64,000 nt of DNA from Salvelinus alpinus (GCF_045679555.1 NC_092098.1:21358038-21422037); one strand, 5' to 3'; shown: positions 1 through 13,406, numbered from the stretch's first letter. Notes: a model not told the origin generated them from the sequence alone. Translations and numbers: made by a program.

Positions 1-178
1 ACCATGGTGGTAGAGCGAGAGAGAGAGAGGGAGAGAGAAAGAGAGAGCACGACTAGTTTACTGTAATTTTAATTTGCTTGCAAAAATAGGAGAGAATCAT
101 AAGGTAATATACAGTATGGTTTTGGCCTTAAACACATACTCCAAAAAAAGTTACACTAATTCACTATGTACCCAAGTG
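1..178. other. GA-rich flank, no gene
   Basis: A short (GA)n-like purine tract lies at about 12-48, followed by AT-rich sequence up to the TA target of the first Tc1-like element. Nothing coding is seen. Confidence 0.6.
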
Positions 179-398
179 TACGGTGGCTTGCGAAAGCATT
201 CACCCCCCTTGGCAATTTTCCTATTTTGTTGCCTTACAACCTGGAATTTAAATAGATTTTTGGGGGTTTGTATCATTTCATTTACACAACATGCCTACCA
301 CTTTGAAGATGCAAAATATATATTTTTGTGAAACAAACAAGAAATAAGACAAAAAAACTGAAAACCTGAGCGTGCATAACTATTCACCCTCCCTAAAG

Positions 399-1877
399 TC
401 AATACTTTGTAGAGCCACCTTTTGCAGCAATTACAGCTGCAAGTCTCTTGGGGTATGTCTCTATAAGCTTGGCACATCTAACCACTGGTATTTTTCCCAT
501 TCTTCAAGGCAAAACTGCTTGAGCTCCTTCAAGTTGGATGGGTTCCGCTGGTGTACAGCAATCTTTAAGTCATACCACAGATTCTCAATTGGATTGAGTT
601 CTGGGCTTTGACTAGGCCATTCTAAGACATTTAAATGTTTTCCCTTAAACCACTCAAGTGTTGCTTTAGCAGTATGCTTAGTCATTGTCCTGCTGGAAGA
701 TGGACCTCCATCCCAGTCTCAAATCTCTGGAAGACTGAAACAGGTTTCCCTCAAGAATTTCCCTGTATTTAGCGCCGTCCATCATTCCTTCAATTTTGAC
801 CAGTTTCCCAGTCCCTGCCGATGAAAAACATCCCCACAGCATGATGCTGCAACCACCATGCTTCACTGTGGGGATGGTGTTTTCAGGGTGACGAGAGGAT
901 TTGGGTTTGCGCCAGACATAGCATTTCCTTGATGGCCAAAAAGCTCAATTTTAGTCTCATCTGACCAGAGTACCTTCTTCCATATGTTTGAGGAGTCTCC
1001 CACATGCCTTTTGGCGAACACCAAACGTGTTTGCTTATTTTGTTCTGTAAGCAATGGCTTTTTTCTGCCCACTCTTCCGTAAAGCCCAGCTCTGTGGGGT
1101 GTATGGCTTAAAGTGGTCCTATGGACAGATACTCCAATCTCTGCTGTGGAGCTTTGCAGCTCCTTTAGGGTTATCTTTGGTTTCTTTGTTGCCTCTCTGA
1201 TTAATGCCCTCCTTGCCTGGTCCGTGAGTTTTGGTGGGTGGCCCTCTCTTGGCAGGTTTGTTGTTGTCAGGGTTTTCACTGCTGGTCATTCGAGTCAAGT
1301 GCAGGAGAGCAGAGAATAGGTGATCAGGCGACTTTATTAGCCAAGAGCAACAAACAGACAGGAGCAAACAGCTACCACTCAAGCCAACCGGCAAAAGTGA
1401 CAAGCGCAAAATACCATCAATAATATAACAATAAGGTTCACCAATAATTCCCCAAATAGGGTACAGGCAATGCCCAGTGTGAAAAAAACAGATTGGCGCG
1501 ATACAACAAACACAAAACAAAACAATTCCACACAAAGACATGGGGGGAAAGAGGAATATATATATGCAGTGTGATTAGGGAATGTAAACCAGGTGTGCGG
1601 GGAACAAGACAAAACAAATGGAACAATGAAAAATGGAGCGGCGATGGTTAGAAGGCCGGTGACGTCAACCGCCGAACGCCGCCCGAACAAGGAGAGGAGC
1701 CGACTTCTCGGAAGTCGTGACAGTTGTGGTGCCATATTCTTTCCATTTTTTAATAATGGATTTAACGGTGCTCCATGGGATGTTCAAAGTTTTGTATCTT
1801 TTTTTATAACCCAACCCTGATCTGTACTTTTCCACAACTGTGTCCCTGACCTGTTTGGAGAGCTCCTTGGTCTTCAT
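399..1877 (-). pseudogene. Tc1-like transposase, broken
   Basis: This is the decayed transposase of copy 1. It starts at MKTKELSKQVRD (ATG 1875-1877), with an N-terminal helix-turn-helix DNA-binding region. It is split by the solo LTR at 1265-1722 and resumes with the second DNA-binding region and the catalytic core. The first catalytic Asp is seen in [14 protein letters not shown], the second in FQQDND and the Glu in [11 protein letters not shown]. The frame breaks immediately after FQQDND, where the expected PKHTA context has lost bases, and again near EEWEKYQWL. The expected end STKY plus stop is found at 399-401 in another frame. No functional enzyme can be made from it. Confidence 0.9.
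1265..1722 (-). mobile_element. Solo LTR (458 bp) inside Tc1 copy 1
   Basis: The segment begins TGTCAGGG and ends CGTGACA, the TG...CA ends of an LTR. It is flanked by the 5-bp direct repeat GTTGT (1260-1264 and 1723-1727). Without it the host Tc1 transposase sequence rejoins. On the minus strand an AATAAA signal (complement of TTTATT near 1333) lies about 65 bp from the 3' end, and a TATATA tract lies about 225 bp upstream, which sets the orientation. No internal retrotransposon genes are present, so it is a solo LTR. Confidence 0.82.
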
Positions 1878-2160
1878 GGTGCTGCTTGCTTGGTGGTGTC
1901 CCTTGCTTAGTGATGTTGCAGACTCTGGGGCCTTTCAGAACAGGTGTTCTGAGATCATGTGACAGATCATGTGATACTTAGATTGCACACAGGTGGACTT
2001 TATTTAACTAATTATGTGACTTCTGAAGGTAATTAGTTGCACCAGATCGTATTTAGGGGCTTGATACATAAATCCAAATAAAAATCTATTTAAATTACAG
2101 GTTGTAATGCAACAAAATTGGAAAAACGGCAAGGGGGATGAATACTTTTGCAAGGCACTG

Positions 2161-2390
<230 letters not shown>

Positions 2391-4319
2391 TATATGTGAG
2401 GACGGAGGAAGGTATTTTGAGTATCTTTTTGGTTCCAACTCAATGAAAGATTCATCGTTCACTCAGTTTGTACAATGCAGAGGAAGAGAAGCAGTCGTTG
2501 ACTGGGCTGGCTGGAGCAGCCAATGCAGGGGTGGAAGAGGGATATGCAAACCAAGGAGGGTGTAGTGTGTTTATTTACAGTGTGTTTGTGCGTGTGTGTG
2601 TGGTGTGCATGCATGCACGTGTGTTTGTGCTTGTTTTTGCGCGTGTGTGTACGAGTCTGTATGTTCTTTGAACTAGGTGACTATACCCAGTGAACTTTGT
2701 TAGGGTCAGCATCCAATGTTTTTATTTAAAAGTGTACTCTCTCAGTTTAATTTGTTTCAGTGTCTTTCTCTTTCTAATCTAATTTTATTGATCTGGTAAA
2801 ATTGAGTTTGTCATAATTATCACACAGAAATGGAAGATTATACTGCCTACCATATCAGTTTTAGTCAGCTTAGTCAATTGTATTTTTAAGTCCTCATGCA
2901 TTTTAACAGTACATTTTCATTGATCCTCCTCCCCCAGTATTCTCGGGAATACCTCTGTGGAATGTCAGAGGATCTATTCATTTATTTATTTTTTGGGGGG
3001 ACTCAACTAACTGTAGAGAGTTAGAATAGGAGAATACACAGGGTGCAATTTCTAAATGTGGTTGTGAATCAGCAGGTTTTCTCTTGCTATGTCAGATACT
3101 GACAGTCACTCAATGAGCTCATGTCAGCTAACATTTTGCAGATTGGTAAATTAGTCTAGCCACCTATCTAAACTTGTATTAATCATGGTCGAATTACAGA
3201 ACGAGGTGCCCCCAATGATTTTGTTCATCATTATCACTCAGATGTCATGTTAAAAAACTGCAACAGAATTTCACTTAGGGTCCCCAAAAGTCTAGGGCCG
3301 ACTCTGACTCCATGTGTGGGTATGGATGTGGGTAAGCAGACTCTTGAGCCAATGCGACCCCTCATGATGAGTTCAGATTTTTTTGTGGTCCCCACCCCAT
3401 CTAAATTGCCCATCACTGATCTTCAGAATTGTATTGTACTTGTCTTGTACTCAATCTATATTCCATACATTGCATTATTCAATTATCTTCATTCTGAAGT
3501 GCTGCCGGTCACATGCAGTCATTTGACACCCAATACTGCTCTATTTCTCATGCATTGTATGAATGAAGGTCTTTGTATTCATTTGTTTTAGTGTGAGCAG
3601 CCCAGTGGTTGGCAGTAATCCCATGGAGTGTCCCAGTGGGGTTCCTTTCTGACCATACATCACAGTGACTCAACACACTGTATTCTCTTAACTACCACAA
3701 CGATATACACCAAATACAGCGTGATAACATCATCACACCATTGGAAAAGTTGCTTCCAATTTAATTTCATAGTAGGCCTATATGGATTTTCGTAATACAT
3801 ATACTGTATGTGGAATCGACTGGTAGCCTTAGAGATGACTGTGTATCATTTGGAGAATATATGAAAATGGCACTCTCTACACAGCGTATGGTATCTATAT
3901 TATAGATATACTATGGAAATTAAGACACAATGTAGGTGTACACAGAAAGGCTAATTAAGCGGGGTAGAATTGGATCCCTAGCATGTTAACTTTCCCATTC
4001 AGATAATCATGAACGACAGCGCTAACATCCCCCTTTGTGAATATTTAGCGGTTGGAGAGAGACAAGTAGCAGACAGTGTTGCTAGGAGACCACACACGCA
4101 GTGACTGGTGTGAAAGACTTGTTGGTTTCACATGCAGCCCTCCCCCATTCTTACAGTCCAGCTCCTTTTCTCTTTCACTGTTTATCTATTGCCTCCTTTT
4201 TTCTCCATCCCCTCGCTCTCTCCATCTCACTATTTCTCTCTATCAATCTGTCCCCATTTAGTTTTCTTGTTTATCTCTACCTTGATCTCTCTCTCTGTCT
4301 CTATTTATCGGCTTCCCTC
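2391..4319. other. Gene-free AT-rich sequence
   Basis: No convincing exon was found. A GT-rich patch lies at 2578-2660. The stretch around 3235-3425 looks like a diverged interspersed repeat (phrases such as GGGCCGACTCTGACTC and a CCCATCACTGA end), but I cannot name it. Confidence 0.5.
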
Positions 4320-4848
4320 ATCCTTCCCCATACCTCCTCTCCTCTCTTCCCCATACCTCCTCTCCTCTCTTCCCCATACCTCCTCTCCTCTCTTCCCCAT
4401 ATCTCCTCTCCTCTCTTCCCCATACCTCCTCTCCTCTCTTCCCCATACCTCCTTTCCTCTCTTCCCCATACCTCCTCTCCTCTCTTCCCCATACCTCCTC
4501 TCCTCTCTTCCCCATACCTCCTCTCCTCTCTCCCCCATACCTCTTCTCCTCTCTCCCCCATACCTCCTCTCCTCTCTCCCCCATACCTCCTCTCCTCTCT
4601 TCCCCATACCTCCTCTCCTCTCTCCCCCATACCTCCTCTCCTCTCTTCCCCATACCTCCTCTCTTCCCCATACCTCCTCTCCTCTCTCCCCATACCTCCT
4701 CTCCTCTCTCCCCCATACCTCCTCTCCTCTCTTCCCCATACCTTCTCTCTTCCCCATACCTCCTCTCCTCTCTTCCCCATACCTCCTCTCTTCCCCATAC
4801 CTCCTCTCCTCTCTCCCCCATACCTCTTCTCCTCTCTCCCTCAAGCTC
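4320..4848. repeat. 23-bp CT-rich minisatellite
   Basis: Tandem units of about 23 bp built on CCCCATACCTCCTCTCCTC. There are roughly 22 copies, with variants (CTCTCCC or CTCTTCC tails) and a few units shortened by loss of one CCTCTCCT step. It is flanked by general CT-rich sequence to about 5060. Long open frames on both strands are products of the stop-free repeat. Confidence 0.95.
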
Positions 4849-5808
4849 CTGCCTGAGCTGTCTTCCTTCCTCTCCCTTCCTCTTCTTTTCTCTCTCCTTG
4901 TCTATGCATCTCTACCCATCCTACTCTAGAGGACCATTTATTTCTCCCCTCCTCCCCTGTCTCTCTTTCTCCCTCACCCACTCCATCTCTACCTCTCCCT
5001 CTTCCTTTTCGCTCTCTTTCTCACTCTCTGTATCTCTTTCAATCGGTATCTCTCTCCCTTCCTCTCGGGTTCTTCTCTCCCTGACTGATTGGCTGCAGTG
5101 TTTTAGACTGCCACGGCGTACAGCCGGGCGTGTCAGAGTGTGGTGATAGTGACATTGTGAATGCGTGCGGCACAACACGGCCACAGGGGTCAGGCCATAA
5201 TAACACGCCATGTGGATCTGTGCTGTATGCTGTGACGGTGTGGCGGTGTGGTGGAGCCCTGTAACAGGCCAGCAATGTGGAGTGACAGACAGCAGCCCCA
5301 TGGCCCAATAGAGCAGACAGCCTGACAGCTAGGTGCTCTCTCTGCCACCACTGGGAGGCAGGATGGGGGAGGAGAGAGGGAGGGAGATGCAGGTGGAGAC
5401 AGGGAGGGAGGAGGGAGACAGACAGAGAGGCAGGGAGAGAGGAAGGGACGAGGGGAGACATGGGAGACGGGTGGGGAGACAGAAATGAGGGAGACAGTAG
5501 GAGGGGGAGAAGGGGTTGATGATGTAGGGCTCACTGTCTCGGGAGCACTGTCTCCCACAAACAATCCAGATGGCAGTGAATGCAAAGCCTGCATCCAGAA
5601 GTCATCCAAGGTTGAGTTTAAATAGGAAATGTAGAAACAGCCACAGTCCTTTGACACCACAGATCCTCAATATACTGTAGGCCTATAATGGTTAGCCACT
5701 CCATTCCCTATTTTTATAACCAGAGATACTTCTCACAGTAATTATTGTTTGATTAGTTTAAATTGTGGGCATATCTCATTTTCACATCTTTTCCCACATC
5801 ATTTACTG
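4849..5808. other. Gene-free, CT-rich then GA-rich sequence
   Basis: CT-rich to about 5060, then a GC-richer stretch to 5340, then a GGGAGA-rich purine stretch (5345-5515). No exon or known repeat was recognised. Confidence 0.5.
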
Positions 5809-8800
5809 TTGCAAGCCTCTACATTCTAATACTGTGGCACGCCTCTACATTCTAATACCGTGGCACGCCTCTACATTCTAATACCGTGGCACGCCTCTAC
5901 ATTCTAATTCTGTGGCAAGCCTCTACATTCTAATACCGTGGCAAGCCTCTACATTCTAATACTGTGGCAAGCCTCTACATTCTAATTCCGTGGCACGCCT
6001 CTACATTCTAATACCGTGGCAAGCCTCTACATTCTAATACTGTGTCAAGCCTCTACATTCTAATACTGTGTCAAGCCTCTACATGCTAATACTGTGGCAA
6101 GTCTCTACATTCTAATACTGTGTCAAGCCTCTACATTCTAATAGTGTGGCAAGCCTCTACATTCTAATACTGTGTCAAGCCTCTACATTCTAATACTGTG
6201 TCAAGCCTCTACATTCTAATAGTGTGGCAAGCCTCTACATTCTAATAGTGTGGCAAGCCTCTACATTCTAATACTGTGTCAAGCCTCTACATTCTAATAC
6301 TGTGTCAAGCCTCTACATGCTAATACTGTGGCAAGCCTCTACATTCTAATACTGTGTCAAGCCTCTACATTCTAATACTGGCAAGCCTCTACATTCTAAT
6401 TATGTGGCAAGCCTCTACATTATAATACTGTGTCAAGCCTCTACATTCTAATACTGTGTCAAGCCTCTACATTCTAATACTGTGTCAAGCCTCTACATTC
6501 TAATTATGTGGCAAGCCTCTACATTCTAATACAGTGTCAAGCCTCTACATTCTAATACTGTGTCAAGCCTCTACATTCTAATACTGTGTCAAGCCTCTAC
6601 ATTCTAATACTGTGGCAAGCCTCTACATTCTAATACTGTGTCAAGCCTCTACATTCTAATACTGTGGCAAGCCTCTACATTCTAATTATGTGGCAAGGCT
6701 CTACATTCTAATACTGTGGCAAGCCTCTACATTCTAATACTGTGGCAAGCCTCTACATTCTAATACTGTGGCAAGCCTCTACATTCTAATACTGTGGCAA
6801 GCCTTTACATTCTAATACTGTGGCAAGCCTCTACATTCTAATACTGTGGCAAGCCTCTACATTCTAATACTGTGGCAAGCCTCTACATTCTAATACTGTG
6901 TCAAGCCTCTACATTCTAATACTGTGTCAAGCCTCTACATTCTAATACTGTGTCAAGCATCTACATTCTAATACTGTGTCAAGCCTCTACATTATAATAC
7001 TGTGTCAAGCCTCTACATTCTAATACTGTGGCAAGCCTCTACATTCTAATACTGTGTCAAGCCTCTACATTCTAATACTGTGGCAAGCCTCTACATTCTA
7101 ATACTGTGTCAAGCCTCCACATTCTAATACTGTGGCAAGCCTCTACATTCTGATACTGTGGCAAGCCTCTACATTCTAATACTGTGGCAAGCCGCTACAT
7201 TCTAATACTGTGGCAAGCCTCTACATTCTAATACTGTGGCAAGCCTCTACATTCTAATTATGTGACAAGCCTCTACATTATAATACTGTGTCAAGCCTCT
7301 ACATTCTAATACTGTGGCAAGTGTCTAGATTCTAATACTGTGTCAAGCCTCTACATTCTAATACTGTGGCAAGCCTCTACATTCTAATACTGTGGCAAGC
7401 CTCTAGATTCTAATACTGTGGCAAGCCTCTACATTCTAATACTGTGGCAAGCCTCTACATTCTAATACTGTGGCAAGCCTCTACATTCTAATACTGTGGC
7501 AAGCCTCTACATTCTAATACTGTGGCAAGCCTCTAGATTCTAATACTGTGGCAAGCCTCTACATTCTAATACTGTGGCAAGCCTCTACATTCTAATACTG
7601 TGGCAAGCCTCTACATTCTAATACTGTGGCAAGCCTCTACATTCTAATACTGTGGCAAGCCTCTACATTCTAATACTGTGGCAAGCCTCTACATTCTAAT
7701 ACTGTGGCAAGCCTCTACATTCTAATACTGTGGCAAGCCTCTACATTCTAATACTGTGGCAAGCCTCTACATTCTAATACTGTGGCAAGCCTCTACATTC
7801 TAATACTGTGGCAAGCCTCTACATTCTAATACTGTGGCAAGCCTCTACATTCTAATACTGTGGCAAGCCTCTACATTCTAATACTGTGGCAAGCGTCTAG
7901 ATTCTAATACTGTGGCAAGCCTCTACATTCTAATACTGTGGCAAGCCTCTACATTCTAATACTGTGGCAAGCCTCTACATTCTAATACTGTGGCAAGTCT
8001 CTACATTCTAATACTGTGGCAAGCCTCTACATTCTAATACTGTGTCAAGCCTCTACATTCTAATACTGTGTCAAGCCTCTACATTCTAATTATGTGGCAA
8101 GCCTCTACATTCTAATACTGTGTCAAGCCTCTACATTCTAATACTGTGGCAAGCCTCTACATTCTAATACTGTGGCAAGCCTCTACATTCTAATACTGTG
8201 GCAAGCCTCTACATTCTAATACTGTGGCAAGCCTCTACATTCTAATACTGTGGCAAGCCTCTACATTGTAATACTGTGGCAAGTGTCTAGATTCTAATAC
8301 TGTGGCAAGTCTCTACATTCTAATACTGTGGCAAGTGTCTAGATTCAAATACTGTGGCAAGCCTCTACATTCTAATACTGTTGTCACGATCGTCTTGCGG
8401 TGAGAGATTGGACCAAGGCGCAGCGTGTGAAAAATACATCTTCTTTTATTAGAAGAGAGAAAAACACGAAACTAACACTATACACAAACTAACAAAATAA
8501 CAAACAGACGACCGTGAAGCTATATAGAAAAATAGTGCTGACACAAACACTACACATAGACAATCTCCCACCATCACCTAAAGCCTATGGCTGCCTTAAA
8601 TATGGCTCCCAATCAGAGACAACAATAACCAGCTGTCTCTGATTGAGAACCAAACCAGGCAACCATAGACTTTCCTAGAACTCTCTCCTGAACACAACCC
8701 CATACACTATTCAACACCCCCTAAACAATACACACCCTAAACTAGACAAAACACACACACTTCCCATGTCACACCCTGACCTAACTAAAATAATAAAGAA

Positions 8801-10392
8801 AACCAAGAATACTAAGGCCAGGGCGTGACAACTGTGGCAAGTGTCTAGATTCTCATACTGTGGCAAGCCTCTACATTCTAATACTGTGGCAAGCCTCTAC
8901 ATTCTAATTATTTGGCAAGCCTCTACATTCTAATACTGTGTCAAGCCTCTACATTCTAATACTGTGTCAAGCCTCTACATTCTAATACTGTGTCAAGCCT
9001 CTACATTCTAATACTGTGTCAAGCCTCTACATTCTAATACTGTGGCAAGCCTCTACATTCTAATACTGTGTCAAGCCTCTACATTCTAATACTGTGGCAA
9101 GCCTCTACATTCTAATACTGTGTCAAGCCTCTACATTCTAATACTGTGGCAAGCCTCTACATTCTAATACTGTGGCAAGCCTCTACATTCTAATACTGTG
9201 GCAAGCCTCTACATTCTAATACTGTGTCAAGCCTCTACATTCTAATACTGTGGCAAGCCTCTACATTCTAATACTGTGGCAAGCCTCTACATTCTAATAC
9301 TGTGGCAAGCCTCTACATTCTAATACTGTGTCAAGCCTCTACATTCTAATACTGTGGCAAGCCTCTACATTCTAATACTGTGGCAAGCCTCTACATTCTA
9401 ATACTGTGGCAAGTCTCTACATTCTAATACTGTGTCAAGCCTCTACATTCTAATACTGTGTCAAGCCTCTACATTCTAATACTGTGGCAAGCCTCTACAT
9501 TCTAATACTGTGGCAAGCCTCTCCATTCTAATACTGTGGCAAGCCTCTACATTCTAATACTGTGTCAAGCCTCTACATTCTAATACTGTGGCAAGCCTCT
9601 ACATTCTAATACTGTGTCAAGCCTCTACATTCTAATACTGTGGCAAGCCTCTACATTCTAATACTGTGGCAAGCCTCTACATTCTAATACTGTGGCAAGC
9701 CTCTACATTCTAATACTGTGGCAAGTCTCTACATTCTAATACTGTGTCAAGCCTCTACATTCTAATACTGTGTCAAGCCTCTACATTCTAATACTGTGGC
9801 AAGCCTCTACATTCTAATACTGTGGCAAGCCTCTACATTCTAATACTGTGGCAAGCCTCTACATTCTAATACTGTGTCAAGCCTCTACATTCTAATACTG
9901 TGGCAAGCCTCTACATTCTAATACTGTGTCAAGCCTCTACATTCTAATACTGTGTCAAGCCTCTACATTCTAATACTGTGGCAAGCCTCTACATTCTAAT
10001 ACTGTGGCAAGCCTCTACATTCTAATACTGGCAAGCCTCTACATTCTAATACTGTGGCAAGCCTCTACATTCTAATACTGTGTCAAGCCTCTACATTCTA
10101 ATACTGTGGCAAGCCTCTACATTCTAATACTGTGCCAAGCCTCTACATTCTAATACTGTGTCAAGCCTCTACATTCTAATACTGTGGCAAGCCTCTACAT
10201 TCTAATACTGGCAAGCCTCTACATTCTAATACTGTGTCAAGCCTCTACATTCTAATACTGTGTCAAGCCTCTACATTCTAATGCTGTGGCAAGCCGCTAC
10301 ATTCTAATACTGTGTCAAGCCTCTACATTCTAATTATGTCGCAAGCCTCTACATTCTAATACTGTGGCAAGCCTCTACATTCTAATACTGTG
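5809..10392. repeat. 26-bp satellite array, about 159 copies
   Basis: Head-to-tail 26-bp units reading GCCTCTACATTCTAATACTG followed by TGGCAA or TGTCAA. The G/T alternative defines two interleaved monomer types. The first units carry CCGTGGCACG variants and occasional units have lost 2 bp (CTGGCAAG). Monomers in the first third are mixed, while a long run at about 7380-7990 is almost pure TGGCAA type, suggesting local homogenisation. The array is split by the solo LTR at 8382-8830. Every monomer contains stop codons, so nothing is coded. Confidence 0.97.
8382..8830 (-). mobile_element. Solo LTR (449 bp) inside the 26-bp satellite
   Basis: Begins TGTCACGATCGTC and ends GGGCGTGACA, and is flanked by ACTGT on both sides (8377-8381 and 8831-8835). 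The duplicated ACTGT is part of the satellite unit: the left monomer stops after CTAATACTGT and the right resumes at ACTGTGGCAA. An AATAAA on the minus strand (complement of TTTATT near 8445) sits about 60 bp from the minus-strand 3' end. It belongs to a different family from the LTR at 1265. No internal genes are present. The sequence resembles a repeat common in salmonid genomes. Confidence 0.85.
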
Positions 10393-10419
10393 AGCATTTG
10401 GGGTTGTAGCTCTAAGGGT

Positions 10420-11115
10420 TTCATTTGTGTCCATGTGTCACAATGTGTGTGTTTGTGTCCATGTGTCACAGTGTCACAGTGTGTGTGTTTGTGTCCATGT
10501 GTCACAATGTGTGTGTTTGTGTCCATGTGTCACAGTGTCACAGTGTGTGTGTTTGTGTCCATGTGTCACAGTGTGTGTGTTTGTGTCCATGTGTCACAGT
10601 GTCACAGTGTGTGTGTTTGTGTCCATGTGTCACAGTGTGTATATTTTTGTCCATGTGTCACAGTGTGTGTGTTTGTGTCCATGTGTCACAGTGTGTGTGT
10701 GTGTTTGTGTCCATGTGTCACAGTGTGTGTGTTTGTGTCCATGTGTCACAGTGTCACAGTGTGTGTGTTTGTGTCCATGTGTCACAGTGTGTGTGTTTGT
10801 TGTCCATGTGTCACAGTGTGTGTGTTTGTGTCCATGTGTCACAGTGTGTGTGTTTGTGTCCATGTGTCACAGTGTGTGTGTTTGTTGTCCGTGTGTCACA
10901 TTGTGTGTGTTTGTGTCCATGTGTCACAATGGGTGTGTTTGTTGTCCATGTGTCACAATGGGTGTGTTTGTGTCCATGTGTCACAGTGTGTGTGTTTGTG
11001 TCCATGTGTCACAGTGTGTTTTGTTTGTGTGTGTGTCTGCATGTGTGTGTTTTGTTTGTTTATGTGTCACAGTGTGTGTGTCTATGTCTGTGTGTGTGTG
11101 TTGTGTTTGTTTATG
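10420..11115. repeat. 28-bp GT-rich minisatellite
   Basis: Tandem units of about 28 bp reading GTGTGTTTGTGTCCATGTGT plus CACA. Some units are extended by an extra 8 bp (CACAGTGT duplicated). Copies degrade after about 11010 into GT-rich sequence. Open frames on both strands come from the absence of stops in the unit. Confidence 0.95.
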
Positions 11116-11171
11116 TGCTGAATGGCAAAATTTTCTGCAGCCTTGCATGCAGATCCAGTAATGTGAATAAT

Positions 11172-11217
11172 GCCTTCATCTGCCTCCATCTGCCTCCATC
11201 TGCCTTCATCTGCCTCC
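11172..11217. repeat. 10-bp tandem repeat (CTGCCTCCAT)n
   Basis: About 4.5 copies of a 10-bp unit, with CTTCAT variants. Confidence 0.8.
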
Positions 11218-11370
11218 TAGCTCTAACGAGGTGGATTTGAATGACTTCTGACCCTGTAAATGCCTCTTAAGCTGCTTTTACAATCCCTGAATTGCTGATT
11301 TAGTGTGTCAGTGTGGGGGCTTTGGTTGCATATCTACATTGTGGGCTGCATATACAGTATAGCCTATGTA

Positions 11371-11750
<380 letters not shown>

Positions 11751-11751
<1 letters not shown>

Positions 11752-12827
11752 CTATGTGTATGCTTATAGCACATGTAAGACCTGATTAAAACTGGGACGT
11801 CTATGTGAGCGATGCTGTTGCCTCCATATTCATTTAGGCTCTGTTAAGGACATACAGTAGCTGTGGAATTTGTTTTGAGTTGTGGGTGCTGGAGGGTGGG
11901 GGGTATGGGGGTATGGGGGACATTGGGGGGCAATGCATGCATCTATAACGCATACAGTTGAGCAGACATGTTTTTAGTTGCCTTTTATAAACGCATTTCA
12001 TGCAATTCTACATCATTTATATGCTAGAAGACATTAGTAGAATATTTTTTAATACCACACAAATGGCCAAATGCAGGCAACTCACTTCAGGTAGGATGCA
12101 TTTTTTAAACTTTATTCATATTTGTTCTATCATTATTATTATTTTAAATCATTGTTATTTTTTTAGGCCTATTTATTCATCTAAACCAGTTTTTTAAATA
12201 TGCAAAATGTGTTTTGTTTCATTCTGTTGAGACAGTTTTGTCTAAATGAAGTTTGATCTGTCTTTTTAAATGTATGTTCCTTATTTGGTTTAAGATAGGT
12301 TATAAGTAGGCCTTTCAATATCATTAGCCTATTGCTGTCATTTGTTGGGTACAGCAGGCACTAGCCTTTCTTGGTAATTTCGGCAATATAGCCTTTTCAA
12401 AACTTTTGTGAAGGTTTAATTCTGTTGAGCCATTTTCTTTGGCCAAATTAAGTTTCCAACTGTAATGTTGTGTTTGCCATGATATAATATCCTGCTGGTA
12501 TTTTCCCGATAAACAATGGCTTGACTTGGCGCTCCAACTGACTCCGACAGTTGAACTTGAAGTGTGGATGAATGTAATCTAACAATATAATGCTTATCTT
12601 CATAAAAAATATTCTGATCGAAAAAATTTAAAATTTGCCTTCTTCTGTATGCCTATATCTTTATAGCAGACAGTAGTAGCCTATCCGACAACGATAAAGC
12701 ATATCTCTCACTCTCTCTTTCTCTGTGTCTAGGCCGAGGCTTCTCTTCCTTTATATTTTAAATATTCATATCATACAGTGGAAGCCTAGGCCTATAAGCC
12801 TATATGCATGCAATGCCCTGATGCATT
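11751..12827. other. Gene-free AT-rich sequence
   Basis: No exon or named repeat was recognised. A G-rich patch lies at 11890-11935. The region ends at the truncated left repeat of the next Tc1-like element. Confidence 0.5.
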
Positions 12828-13231
12828 TAGTGAAGACATGACGATGAAATAACACATATGGAATCATGTAGCAGTGGTGGGCCGTCAGGGCCAGCAAGAC
12901 CTTCTCTGCTGGCCTAAACATCATCAGAATATATATATTTTTTAAATATATTTTCCCACAAATATGTATTAAATTATTCCCCAGAGTAAGAGTTATACTC
13001 TTCATTTCATAGCTTTCCTCTTGGTTGCACTGCTTCCAGCCCCAGGTTGAGATTTGGAGGGCTGGTCTTTATGTTAGATCTTTTATCCAATCATATTCAG
13101 CCATCATATGTTGCCAGGGGTCTAAAATCTGCCCTCAGGCCTTCAGAATCAACAGTGCGGGCGCTTGTAGCTTATAGTGAATGGAAATGAAAATTTAGTG
13201 TCAACCAATCAGCTTTAGAGTTGGCTATTGT

Positions 13232-13280
13232 ACGCCTGCTGGCTGGCTCCAGTGTTACACAGGAGCCAGCTAGCAGGCGT
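13232..13280. repeat. Hairpin in the hAT 5' region
   Basis: Two 19-bp arms, ACGCCTGCTGGCTGGCTCC (13232-13250) and GGAGCCAGCTAGCAGGCGT (13262-13280), are complementary with one mismatch around an 11-base loop. It lies upstream of the transposase start. Confidence 0.85.
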
Positions 13281-13406
13281 AGTGCGTGCACGTCTTTTGA
13301 TTGGATTACCAATATTGAGAGGCAGGTCCTATGGGCAGGTCTATGCAGATCTGAATTTGATAAACAAATTAATTCGCGTACTACTAAGCTGTTTTTTCAA
13401 CCCACA

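Larger units (their letters stand above)
181..2160 (-). mobile_element. Tc1-like DNA transposon (copy 1), interrupted by a solo LTR
   Basis: Long imperfect terminal inverted repeats bound the element. The left end begins CGGTGGCTTGCGAAAGCATT and the right end reads, on the minus strand, CAGTGCCTTGCAAAAGTATT. Each is flanked by TA (179-180 and 2161-2162), the Tc1/mariner target duplication. Removing the 458-bp LTR and its 5-bp duplication leaves about 1.5 kb, normal for a complete Tc1-like element. The transposase remnant runs on the minus strand. The right end abuts a (CA)n microsatellite that starts inside the TA target. Confidence 0.93.

Noticed and set aside
3247..3591. 114-codon open frame
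   Set aside because: It spans what looks like an old interspersed repeat and has no recognisable protein.
4101..4929. Pro/Leu/Ser-rich and Arg/Glu/Gly-rich open frames on both strands
   Set aside because: They arise from the 23-bp CT-rich minisatellite, and multiple frames are open simultaneously.
5809..10392. Regular repeats that might suggest a CRISPR array
   Set aside because: Units are contiguous 26-bp tandem copies with no unique spacers, and the genome is a vertebrate's.
10390..11240. Cysteine/valine-rich open frames of about 240-270 codons
   Set aside because: These are translations of a GT-rich minisatellite, open in all three plus frames and on the minus strand.
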